Assembly: GCA_002419585.1 (NCBI GenBank)
Contig: DIGJ01000002.1
Span: forward strand, 62,001 to 126,000
Length of the DNA: 64,000 nt
Source of the DNA: Lachnoclostridium sp. UBA5725
GTDB lineage: Bacteria; Bacillota; Clostridia; Lachnospirales; Lachnospiraceae
Reading direction: 5' to 3'
This document shows positions 1 to 7,745 of this stretch, in pieces (positions within the stretch are counted from its first letter, which is position 1; each line of letters starts with the position of its first letter). The notes under the pieces were generated by a model. It did no database searches and was not told the origin of the DNA. It was given only the letters and a program-made list of their open reading frames with translations. A program made the position numbers and the translations under genes.

Positions 1-69
1 TAAGAATCAAGAAAATGTTGTTTATAATATAAGAAGAATAATCTAATTCAATCAAAAGGAGGTTTGTGT

Positions 70-558
70 ATGGGAGGTAATTGCGATACTCAGGAAAAAT
101 TTGCTGAACTCCAAAATTTCATTGACAGCATTGAAGACAAAAGGGGTGCACTAATCGCTGTGTTACACAGAGCACAGCAGCTTTATGGCTATCTTTCCAA
201 TGAGGTAATTTTCTATGTTTCGGAAAAGCTTGTGATACCAAGTTCTAAGATTTATGGTGTAATTAGCTTTTACTCCTACTTTACAACAAAGCAAAGAGGA
301 AAGTATGTCATCAATGTGTGCCTTGGAACCGCATGTTTTGTAAGAGGTGCAGAAGCAATTATGAAGGAATTTGAAAAAGAACTAAATATTAAGGCAGGAG
401 AATCTACGAAGGATATGAAATTTACTTTGTCAGGATTAAGATGCATTGGTGCTTGTGGACTGGCTCCAGTCGTCATGATTAATGATAAGGTATATGGAAG
501 GGTAGAAGTAGATCAAATTAAAAAAATTATCGAAGAATGCGAGAAGGAGGCAGAGTGA
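70..558 (+). CDS. hndA: NADH-dependent [FeFe] hydrogenase, NuoE-like [2Fe-2S] subunit
   Basis: 162-residue thioredoxin-like [2Fe-2S] protein of the NuoE/HndA/HydC family, the small diaphorase-side subunit of multimeric [FeFe] hydrogenases. The cluster ligands are visible as C84-x4-C89 (NVCLGTAC) and C125-x3-C129 (LRCIGACG). The start is the ATG at 70, because GGAGG lies 7 bases upstream; a TTG at 64 would sit almost on the ribosome binding site. It is the first gene of a four-gene set (hndA-hndB-hndC-hndD order). From family knowledge it passes electrons between the flavin of the NuoF-like subunit and the complex. Soluble and cytoplasmic. Confidence 0.93.
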   Translation: MGGNCDTQEKFAELQNFIDSIEDKRGALIAVLHRAQQLYGYLSNEVIFYVSEKLVIPSSKIYGVISFYSYFTTKQRGKYVINVCLGTACFVRGAEAIMKEFEKELNIKAGESTKDMKFTLSGLRCIGACGLAPVVMINDKVYGRVEVDQIKKIIEECEKEAE

Positions 559-579
559 AAGTAAGACATTCACTCAGCA

Positions 580-608
580 AGTTTGTGTATGCGCTGCGCA
601 CACAAACT
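580..608. other. Intergenic hairpin between hndA and hndB
   Basis: A 9-base arm (AGTTTGTGT, 580-588) is repeated inverted at 600-608 around a GC-rich centre that itself contains GCGC-T-GCGC. It sits in the 88-base gap between the first two hydrogenase genes. There is no T-run, so it is more likely an mRNA-processing or stability structure than a terminator. Confidence 0.5.
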
Positions 609-646
609 AGATATGCGCAAAGAGCAGCGCAGAAAAGAGGAAGCGT

Positions 647-1042
647 ATGAGTAAGTTAAAATCCATAGAGGAACTCCAGAAAATAAGGCAGGCAGCCAAG
701 GATAATTTGGACTTGAGGTCAACTGCAGAATCAGAAGATCGAATCATTATAAGAGTAGGTATGGCAACCTGTGGCATAGCCAGTGGTGCTAGGACTACCA
801 TGAATGCAATCGTAGATGAACTAAGAGAGCAAAATATCACAAATGTCTCAGTAACCCAGACAGGGTGCATGGGATATTGTGCAGAGGAACCGCTGGTTGA
901 GGTTGTTTTCAAAGATAAGCCATCCGTAATATACGGGCATGTAGATGCGCAAAGAGGACGTGAAATAGTAAATGAACATATTAAGAATGGCCGTCTTCTT
1001 CAAAATGCAATAATAACCAAGTCATTTGAAAAAATCGACTGA
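647..1042 (+). CDS. hndB: [2Fe-2S] ferredoxin-like hydrogenase subunit HndB
   Basis: 131-residue protein matching the small thioredoxin-fold ferredoxin (HndB type) found between the NuoE-like and NuoF-like genes of NADP/NAD-reducing hydrogenases. Cysteines C42 (MATCGIASGA), C74 and C78 (TGCMGYC) are the visible cluster ligands; a fourth is not obvious. An N-terminal helical stretch precedes the domain. The start follows a purine-rich GAGGAAG. It lies between hndA and hndC on the same strand, 13 bases from hndC, so the genes are very probably cotranscribed. Confidence 0.88.
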   Translation: MSKLKSIEELQKIRQAAKDNLDLRSTAESEDRIIIRVGMATCGIASGARTTMNAIVDELREQNITNVSVTQTGCMGYCAEEPLVEVVFKDKPSVIYGHVDAQRGREIVNEHIKNGRLLQNAIITKSFEKID

Positions 1043-1055
1043 AGGAGGATGAGTT

Positions 1056-2849
1056 ATGAATAATTACAGAATGCATCTATTAGTTTGTGGCGGTACAGGA
1101 TGTACATCTTCGGATAGCTTAAAACTGGTGGACGAGTTAAAGGAAAGCATAGAAAAACATGGAATTTCAAATGAAGTGGAAGTAGTTATTACAGGGTGCT
1201 TTGGATTCTGTGAAAAGGGACCAATTCTTAAGGTCTATCCAGATGATGTTTTTTATGTAACAGTGAAGCCAGAAGATGCCGAAGAAATCGTGGAAGAGCA
1301 TGTAATAAAAGGGCGGCAAGTGGAACGGCTTTTATATGTAGAACCAAACCTAAAGGTAAAGCTCGAGGGACAAAAAGATCTTCCTTTCTATAAAAAGCAG
1401 ATTCGTATTGCCCTTAGAAACTGTGGGTTCATCAATCCAGAAGATATAAATGAATGTCTTGCTGCGGACGGATACCAAGCCTTGGCAAAATGTCTTTGTG
1501 AAATGAGTAAAGAAGAGGTAATTGAGACCGTGATAAAATCAGGACTTCGTGGAAGAGGAGGTGGTGGATTTCCGACCGGACTGAAATGGAAATATACGAG
1601 TAATAATGCTTCTGATGTAAAGTATATCATTTGCAATGCAGATGAAGGAGATCCGGGTGCTTTTATGGATCGATCCATCCTGGAAGGAGATCCTCATTCT
1701 GTACTGGAGGCTATGGCCATCGCCGGATATGCGATCGGTGCAGAGCATGGTTATATCTATATAAGGGCTGAATATCCGCTCGCGATACACCGACTTGAAA
1801 TAGCGATTACGCAAGCCAGAGAGTTGGGTTTGCTAGGTATTGATATACTTGGCACAGGGTTTAACTTTGATGTCGAATTAAGATATGGAGCGGGTGCTTT
1901 TGTATGCGGAGAAGAAACGGCACTGATTCATTCGATTGAAGGAGCAAGAGGGGAACCTTCAACAAAACCTCCATTTCCTGCGCAGTGTGGTGTCTGGGAT
2001 AAACCTACCTGTGTAAATAATGTTGAGACATTGGCGAATATTCCTCCTATATTTTTAAGAGGAGCGGATTGGTTTCGAACGATAGGCACTGAGAAATCGC
2101 CAGGAACGAAAGTATTTGCTTTGGCAGGTAAGGTTAATAATGTCGGGCTCGTTGAAGTTCCGATGGGAACTACACTTCGAGAAGTAATTTATGATATTGG
2201 CGGAGGCATTAAAAATAACAAGGAGTTCAAGGCAGTACAAACCGGAGGACCTTCTGGAGGTTGTATCACAAAAGAAAATCTGGATATTCCGATTGATTAT
2301 GAGTCTTTAAATAGTATAGGTTCCATGATGGGATCAGGCGGTATGATTGTTATGGATGAGGATAACTGCATGGTAAATATAGCCAAGTACTATCTGGAAT
2401 TTACAAAGGAAGAATCCTGTGGGAAATGTACGCCTTGTCGAGTAGGTAATAAAAGACTCCTGGAGATTCTTGATAAGATAACGCAAGGAAACGGTACGGA
2501 ACAAGATCTGGCAGACTTGGTTGAATTAGGAGAAATAATCAAAGATACGTCTCTATGTGGCCTAGGACAGACGGCTCCAAATCCGGTGCTTAGCACATTG
2601 CATTATTTTTATGATGAGTATTTGGCACATGTGAGGGAGAAAAAATGTCCGGCAGCAGTCTGCGAATCACTTCTTTCTTATATTATCTTGCCTGAGAAAT
2701 GCGTTGGTTGTACTGCATGTGCAAAGGTTTGTCCAGTACCTTGCATTTTGGGTGAAGTTAAGAAAACACATGTTATTGACCAGTCCAAGTGTATCAAGTG
2801 TGGCGCATGTTACAATACATGTAAATTTAGTGCGATAGCAAAACGCTAG
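1056..2849 (+). CDS. hndC: NADH-binding NuoF-like hydrogenase subunit
   Basis: 597 residues, the full length of HydB/HndC subunits. Domains in order: N-terminal thioredoxin-like [2Fe-2S] (C11, C16, C48, C52); NuoF core with the FMN/NADH signature GRGGGGFPTG at about 166-175 and NADEGDPGAFMDR at about 194-206; an N3-type [4Fe-4S] motif SCGKCTPCRVG near 455; and a C-terminal 2x[4Fe-4S] ferredoxin (CVGCTACAKVCP, CIKCGACYNTC). It oxidises or reduces NAD(H) and, in related trimeric enzymes, is the flavin site of electron bifurcation. AAGGAGG lies 7 bases before the ATG. Next gene is hndD, 16 bases on. Confidence 0.95.
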   Translation: MNNYRMHLLVCGGTGCTSSDSLKLVDELKESIEKHGISNEVEVVITGCFGFCEKGPILKVYPDDVFYVTVKPEDAEEIVEEHVIKGRQVERLLYVEPNLKVKLEGQKDLPFYKKQIRIALRNCGFINPEDINECLAADGYQALAKCLCEMSKEEVIETVIKSGLRGRGGGGFPTGLKWKYTSNNASDVKYIICNADEGDPGAFMDRSILEGDPHSVLEAMAIAGYAIGAEHGYIYIRAEYPLAIHRLEIAITQARELGLLGIDILGTGFNFDVELRYGAGAFVCGEETALIHSIEGARGEPSTKPPFPAQCGVWDKPTCVNNVETLANIPPIFLRGADWFRTIGTEKSPGTKVFALAGKVNNVGLVEVPMGTTLREVIYDIGGGIKNNKEFKAVQTGGPSGGCITKENLDIPIDYESLNSIGSMMGSGGMIVMDEDNCMVNIAKYYLEFTKEESCGKCTPCRVGNKRLLEILDKITQGNGTEQDLADLVELGEIIKDTSLCGLGQTAPNPVLSTLHYFYDEYLAHVREKKCPAAVCESLLSYIILPEKCVGCTACAKVCPVPCILGEVKKTHVIDQSKCIKCGACYNTCKFSAIAKR

Positions 2850-2865
2850 TGAAAGGGGTGAATTT

Positions 2866-4608
2866 ATGGCTATGGTGAATTTAACAATTAACAATCAAAA
2901 GGTGTCCGTAGAGGAAGGAAGAACGATCCTTGACGCAGCAAACAAATTGAAGATAAAAATACCTACACTTTGCCATCTTGATTTAGAAAATATAAAATTT
3001 GTCAACCAATCTGCTTCATGCCGTGTATGTGTCGTAGAGGTTGAGGGCAGGAGGAATCTTGCTCCATCTTGTTCCACACCTGTTTCGGAGGGTATGGTAG
3101 TTACAACAAATAGCATAAGATGTATCAAGGCAAGGAGAACGATGGTAGAACTACTTCTTTCAAACCATCCGAAAGATTGCCTTATTTGTCAAAAAAGTCT
3201 TGATTGCGAGTTACAGGCTCTGGCAGCTGAACTAAATATTCGTGAAATCAAATTTGATGGCGAGAGGGCAAGGCATGAAATAGATATTTCCAGTCAGTCC
3301 ATTGTAAGAAATATGGATAAGTGTATCTTGTGCAGAAGATGTGAGACCATGTGTAACGAGGTTCAAACGGTGCATGTTCTCTCTCCTGTAAATAGAGGTT
3401 TTGACACGTTTATTGCTCCATCTTTGAACCTTCCAATGAATGAAAGCACATGTACGTTCTGCGGTCAATGTGTAGCGGTATGTCCAACCGCAGCTTTAAC
3501 AGAAGTAAATAATATTTCAAAGGTCTGGGATGCCCTTAATGATAAAACAAAATATGTAGTTGTTCAGACAGCACCTGCAGTTCGTGCTGCACTAGGTGAA
3601 GAATTTGGTGCCGAGCCGGGAACAAGTGTCACTGGGAAAATGGTTGCAGGACTTAGAAAACTTGGATTCGATAACGTCTTTGATACGGACTTTGCAGCAG
3701 ACCTTACGATTATGGAAGAGGCTACCGAGTTTATTCACAGGCTACAACATGGTGGAAAGCTTCCTATACTCACGAGTTGCTGCCCTGGATGGGTTAAATT
3801 CTTTGAGCATCAGTTTTCGGATATGCTAGATATTCCATCCACCAGTAAGTCTCCTCATGAAATGTTTGGAGTAATTGCAAAAACTTATTATGCCAATAAG
3901 ATAGGAATCGATCCACAGGATATGTATGTGGTTTCCGTAATGCCATGCCTGGCTAAGAAATATGAGGCTGCCAGACCAGAGTTGGCACATGATGATATGC
4001 AAGATGTGGATACCGTAATAACCACCAGAGAGCTGGCGAAGATGCTAAAGGAAGCGAATATTGATCTGATGAGCCTAGAAGATGAGGATTTTGATAATCC
4101 ATTAGGTGAATCTACAGGTGCCTCAGTAATATTTGGAACAACAGGTGGTGTAATTGAAGCTGCTCTTCGAACTGCATATGAATGGTTAACCGAGGAAACA
4201 CTGGAAAAGGTTGAGTTTCATGAGCTACGAGGTTTCGATGGAATCAAAGAAGCAGTAATCAAAATAAATGATCTGGATGTAAAGATTGCAGTAGCGCATG
4301 GACTTGGAAATGCAAGAAGGCTTCTTGAACAGATCAGAGATGGAAAGGCGACATACCATGCGATTGAGATTATGGCATGTCCAGGAGGATGCATAGGAGG
4401 AGGCGGTCAGCCTTATCACCATGGAAATATGGCATATCTGCAAAAAAGAATGGAATGTATCTATAAAGAGGACGAAGGAAAAACGATTCGAAAATCACAC
4501 GAGAACCCTTATATCATAAAGCTTTATGAAGAATTTTTGGGCGAACCATATGGGGAGAAGGCGCACAAATTGCTGCATACTCATTATGTGAAACGTGTGA
4601 AAATGTAG
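2866..4608 (+). CDS. hndD: [FeFe] hydrogenase catalytic subunit
   Basis: 580-residue catalytic subunit. An N-terminal [2Fe-2S] ferredoxin domain is followed by a His/Cys-ligated [4Fe-4S] site (NHPKDCLICQ), two [4Fe-4S] motifs (CILCRRCETMC, CTFCGQCVAVCP) and the H-cluster domain: L1 TSCCPGW near 302, L2 MPCLAKKYEA near 359, L3 MACPGGCIGGG near 503. A short C-terminal small-subunit-like domain follows. It evolves H2 from reduced ferredoxin and NADH with HndA-C, or runs in reverse. Last gene of the operon; the large hairpin element begins 40 bases after the stop. All signature residues are present, so it is expected to be active once matured (no HydEFG is in the window). Confidence 0.96.
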   Translation: MAMVNLTINNQKVSVEEGRTILDAANKLKIKIPTLCHLDLENIKFVNQSASCRVCVVEVEGRRNLAPSCSTPVSEGMVVTTNSIRCIKARRTMVELLLSNHPKDCLICQKSLDCELQALAAELNIREIKFDGERARHEIDISSQSIVRNMDKCILCRRCETMCNEVQTVHVLSPVNRGFDTFIAPSLNLPMNESTCTFCGQCVAVCPTAALTEVNNISKVWDALNDKTKYVVVQTAPAVRAALGEEFGAEPGTSVTGKMVAGLRKLGFDNVFDTDFAADLTIMEEATEFIHRLQHGGKLPILTSCCPGWVKFFEHQFSDMLDIPSTSKSPHEMFGVIAKTYYANKIGIDPQDMYVVSVMPCLAKKYEAARPELAHDDMQDVDTVITTRELAKMLKEANIDLMSLEDEDFDNPLGESTGASVIFGTTGGVIEAALRTAYEWLTEETLEKVEFHELRGFDGIKEAVIKINDLDVKIAVAHGLGNARRLLEQIRDGKATYHAIEIMACPGGCIGGGGQPYHHGNMAYLQKRMECIYKEDEGKTIRKSHENPYIIKLYEEFLGEPYGEKAHKLLHTHYVKRVKM

Positions 4609-4647
4609 GAGAAGAACAAAAGAGTGGGGCAAAATGTAGACTATGTA

Positions 4648-4824
4648 CAATTTGCATCCTGACGCACAAATAGCAGGTGCTCTAACCTCAATACGATTAC
4701 CAATTTTAATAAGCCATAAACAGTGAAAATCAAGTGATGGGCACTTGATTTTCACTATGTCTTATTAAAATAATCGTATCATTCGGTTAGAGCACCTGCT
4801 CTTTGTGCGCCACAATGCAAATTG
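4648..4824. repeat. Long hairpin element, copy 1 (covarying inverted repeat)
   Basis: A 177-base imperfect inverted repeat. Outer arms are CAATTTGCAT (4648-4657) and ATGCAAATTG (4815-4824), middle arms AGCAGGTGCT/AGCACCTGCT plus CTAACC/GGTTAG, and the inner stem GTGAAAATCAAGTG/CACTTGATTTTCAC closes on a 4-base loop. A homologous element lies at 31575-31752. The inner core and outer ends are nearly identical between the two, while the middle arms differ by paired substitutions that keep the stem. It lies between the convergent hndD and araC genes, where it may end both transcripts. No open reading frame of note. Confidence 0.85.
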
Positions 4825-4896
4825 GGATAAAATTTTTCTGATGTTGCAATCACTTCTTTTGCATAACTCCTATTTGTAGACATATGTATCGTTTCA

Positions 4897-6108
4897 TTAC
4901 GAGTATTTCGTACGGTACTCCTTGGGGGTCATTCCTACATTTTTTCGAAAAACGGAAATGAAATAACTTTGTGAATAAAAGGATAGGTAATGACTGATGT
5001 AACTGTAAGTATACTGTGAATAGATAAGCAGGTCTTTTGCTTCTTTTATGCGTTTGTCTTCGATAAAAGAACAGAGTGTCTGGCCGGTTTCTTTGCGAAA
5101 GAGGCTGGAGAGGTATTTTGGAGTCAGATTCACTTCTTTTGCCAGAGTATTTAAAGTCATTTTGGTATGTAGATTTCGTAAGATATAATGGATACATTTT
5201 GTGACTGGTTGCGTATAAATGGGTTGATTCAAGTTTTTTGCATTTGCGACACGCTGTGTAAAGTCAATCGCCATTCTTTCATTCAGTACATTCAGCTCAT
5301 ATAAAGTTTTGCAATTCTCCATCTGTTTGATATATACATCACTTAAGGTAAAAGCAGTTTCTTCGTCAAGTCCACCTTCGATTGCGTATCTTGTTACAAG
5401 TGTTGTATTTGCAATGCAACCATAGAAAAGCTGCCGAAGAGGATCATTGGACATGGTTCCATATTTGGTTTGGGGAAGTGTTTTGTAGGTTGATTGTAGC
5501 CTTGCAAGATTTCCTTCACTCACGCAGTTCAATACGGCTAGTTCATGGCTGTAAGGTGTATGCAATCGGTAATCCTCCCGATTATCAAATAATGCATGAA
5601 TAAATGTACGATTCAGGGAACCTTGCAAACTAGCACATTTGTAATTACTGATTTCCTCCAGACTAGGAGCATCGTTTTTCAGTAACAACATGATGATTCG
5701 AAGACACGAACTAAATGAGGTAAACGAAATCACAGGTAGATTTTCAACTAAAAATTTCAAATCTTTTTTATCCATATTGGATGCAAAAGAAAGGGAACGC
5801 ATTTGTGTGATATGATAGAAGCCAGATAGCAGCATTGGTCCTGCGAGTAAATAAAAAGTCTGATGATTACGTTCAAAATCGAAAATATAATATAGCTCGT
5901 TCTCATAAAAAAAGATATCAAAACTAGGATTTAAGATTTTATCTGTCAAACCATTCATGTGAGTGAATAAAATCTCTTTTACATCATGCGAACTATCAGA
6001 AAAGAAGCTGTGCTGTAATTCTAAATTTGTATTGAGAATCCATAAGGGGATTCGATTATAATCATATAGTTCCTCTATAACCAATCGTTCTGATTTGGTT
6101 AAACACAT
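4897..6108 (-). CDS. AraC-family transcriptional regulator
   Basis: 403 residues. The last ~100 residues form the double helix-turn-helix AraC domain (TLAKEVNLTPKYLSSLFRKE; then YISHYLSFYSQSYFISVFRK; ends GMTPKEYRTK). The N-terminal ~290 residues are not a recognised cupin and may be a divergent ligand-sensing domain. The start ATG follows AGGAGAG. It is transcribed divergently from the GPH transporter and GH3 glycosidase genes, so it probably senses a sugar and controls them; long direct repeats in the 229-base gap are candidate binding sites. Confidence 0.88.
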   Translation of the reverse strand: MCLTKSERLVIEELYDYNRIPLWILNTNLELQHSFFSDSSHDVKEILFTHMNGLTDKILNPSFDIFFYENELYYIFDFERNHQTFYLLAGPMLLSGFYHITQMRSLSFASNMDKKDLKFLVENLPVISFTSFSSCLRIIMLLLKNDAPSLEEISNYKCASLQGSLNRTFIHALFDNREDYRLHTPYSHELAVLNCVSEGNLARLQSTYKTLPQTKYGTMSNDPLRQLFYGCIANTTLVTRYAIEGGLDEETAFTLSDVYIKQMENCKTLYELNVLNERMAIDFTQRVANAKNLNQPIYTQPVTKCIHYILRNLHTKMTLNTLAKEVNLTPKYLSSLFRKETGQTLCSFIEDKRIKEAKDLLIYSQYTYSYISHYLSFYSQSYFISVFRKNVGMTPKEYRTKYS

Positions 6109-6139
6109 ATAGCTCTCTCCTATCTATAAATTGAATAAT

Positions 6140-6260
6140 GTGGAATTTACTTTTTCACTTTACTTTTGGAATGTAGAATTACTCCTGTGGAATTACTTTT
6201 CACTTTACTTTTGAATATAATAATTAACGTTAATAATGTCAAGATATTATGATATAAAAC
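6140..6260. promoter_or_regulatory. Intergenic control region with 30-bp direct repeats
   Basis: Two near-identical direct repeats, GTGGAATT(t)ACTTTT(t)CACTTTACTTTTG(g)AAT, begin at 6140 and 6187 (47 bases apart). They are followed by a small palindrome ATTAACGTTAAT near 6223-6234 and an AT-rich stretch before the transporter gene. AraC-family regulators typically bind direct repeats, so these are likely operator sites for the divergent regulator. Confidence 0.6.
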
Positions 6261-6337
6261 ACGAAATTATAATATTATGTAGTGAAGGGTGATGCTAAAA
6301 TAGAGCCAGAAGTAAGGTAAGGAGAGGAGCGGTATTT

Positions 6338-7705
6338 ATGGGTAGTAATAATATATTAAGAACAAGGGAAAAGGTTTTTTATGGAGTAGGCGATATGGGA
6401 AATAATATTGCTTATGGTGCGATTGGATTTTATTTTGTGTTTTTTCTTACAGATGTCGCGGGGATATCGCCAGTATGGGCAGGCTATATTTTTATGATTG
6501 TACGAATATGGAATGCGGCGAGTGACTTGATTATGGGGGTAGTATCCGATCATACAAAAACGCGTTTTGGTAGAAGAAGACCATTTTTACTCTTTGGAGC
6601 AATCCCTTTGGGAATCGGGTTTGCGCTTTTATGGATGGTTCCGTTTCAAGAGAATGTGCCACAAATCCTTTACTATACACTGATCGGAATCTTATTTAAC
6701 ACACTATATTCACTTGTATCAATTCCTTATAATGCACTTTTGCCCGAACTGTCACAAGATTACGATGAAAGAACCAGTATATCCGGATATAAAATGGCAT
6801 TTTCGTTTGTTGGATCCTTACTATCAGCAATGGGTGTAACCTTTATTGTAGATACCCTTTATCCAGGAAAAAGCATGTATGCAGTAAGTTTTCCTGTTAT
6901 GGGAAGAGCATTGGCAGTTATGCTAACAATTTGCATTTTATGTGCATTCGTAGGTACAAAAGAGCGTGTAGAGGCAGATGTATCGAAAAATCAGGGAAAC
7001 ATATGGTCGAATCTAAAATCGCTCATTAAATTAAGGGAATTTAAATTAGTTTTAGGTGTATTCATATTTAATATGGTATCGTTTGACATAATCATGGCGC
7101 TCTATATTTACTATATGAAATATGCGCTTAAGATTTCGGATAACCTGAGCTATATCTTTATGGCAATTCCACTTGTAGCTGCGGTAATTGTGACGCCAAT
7201 GTGGGTTGGTATCAGTAATAAAATCGGGAAGCAAAAGACCTATATAATAGCTGCTATTTACTTTTTAATTCCATTATTCTCCTGCATGTTTATACCATCT
7301 GGAAGCATTGTGTTTACGGTAGTTGTTACGATTTTGATTGGAGTAGGAATTTCGGCATCTCAAGTATTGGTATTTTCGATCCTACCAGATGTGGTTGAAG
7401 TGGATGAATTGAAAAATGGGGTAAGAAGAGAAGGTATCATTTATGGTGCAACTATGCTCTTATATAAAATCAGCTCTGCAATCATCGTTGCGCTAGTCAC
7501 AGCTTCCATGGGATGGTTTGGCTATGTGGAACGTTCCGGAAATAGTATTGTCGAGCAATCAGCAAGTACAATTTTTGGAATACGCTTGCTTATGAGTTTT
7601 ATGCCGGCACTTTGCTTAATCTTGTCGGTATTATTCATTAAAAAACTATCTTTCGATAAAGAGAATTTTGACAGTGTAAAAAATTCAATTACCACAGCGA
7701 AATGA
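6338..7705 (+). CDS. GPH-family sugar:cation symporter (MFS)
   Basis: 455-residue membrane protein with about 12 hydrophobic segments. The N-terminus (GVGDMGNNIAYGAIGFYFVFFLTDVAG) and the loop DHTKTRFGRRRPFLLFGAIP are typical of the glycoside-pentoside-hexuronide symporter family (MelB/YicJ type). It should import a glycoside or oligosaccharide with a cation across the cell membrane. The start follows AGGAGAGGAGC. It precedes the GH3 gene by 40 bases on the same strand, so transporter and hydrolase likely work on the same sugar. Confidence 0.9.
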   Translation: MGSNNILRTREKVFYGVGDMGNNIAYGAIGFYFVFFLTDVAGISPVWAGYIFMIVRIWNAASDLIMGVVSDHTKTRFGRRRPFLLFGAIPLGIGFALLWMVPFQENVPQILYYTLIGILFNTLYSLVSIPYNALLPELSQDYDERTSISGYKMAFSFVGSLLSAMGVTFIVDTLYPGKSMYAVSFPVMGRALAVMLTICILCAFVGTKERVEADVSKNQGNIWSNLKSLIKLREFKLVLGVFIFNMVSFDIIMALYIYYMKYALKISDNLSYIFMAIPLVAAVIVTPMWVGISNKIGKQKTYIIAAIYFLIPLFSCMFIPSGSIVFTVVVTILIGVGISASQVLVFSILPDVVEVDELKNGVRREGIIYGATMLLYKISSAIIVALVTASMGWFGYVERSGNSIVEQSASTIFGIRLLMSFMPALCLILSVLFIKKLSFDKENFDSVKNSITTAK

Positions 7706-7745
7706 TTATTTAGACGTGTCGCTAAAGCGGCAGAGGGGAGCAAGT

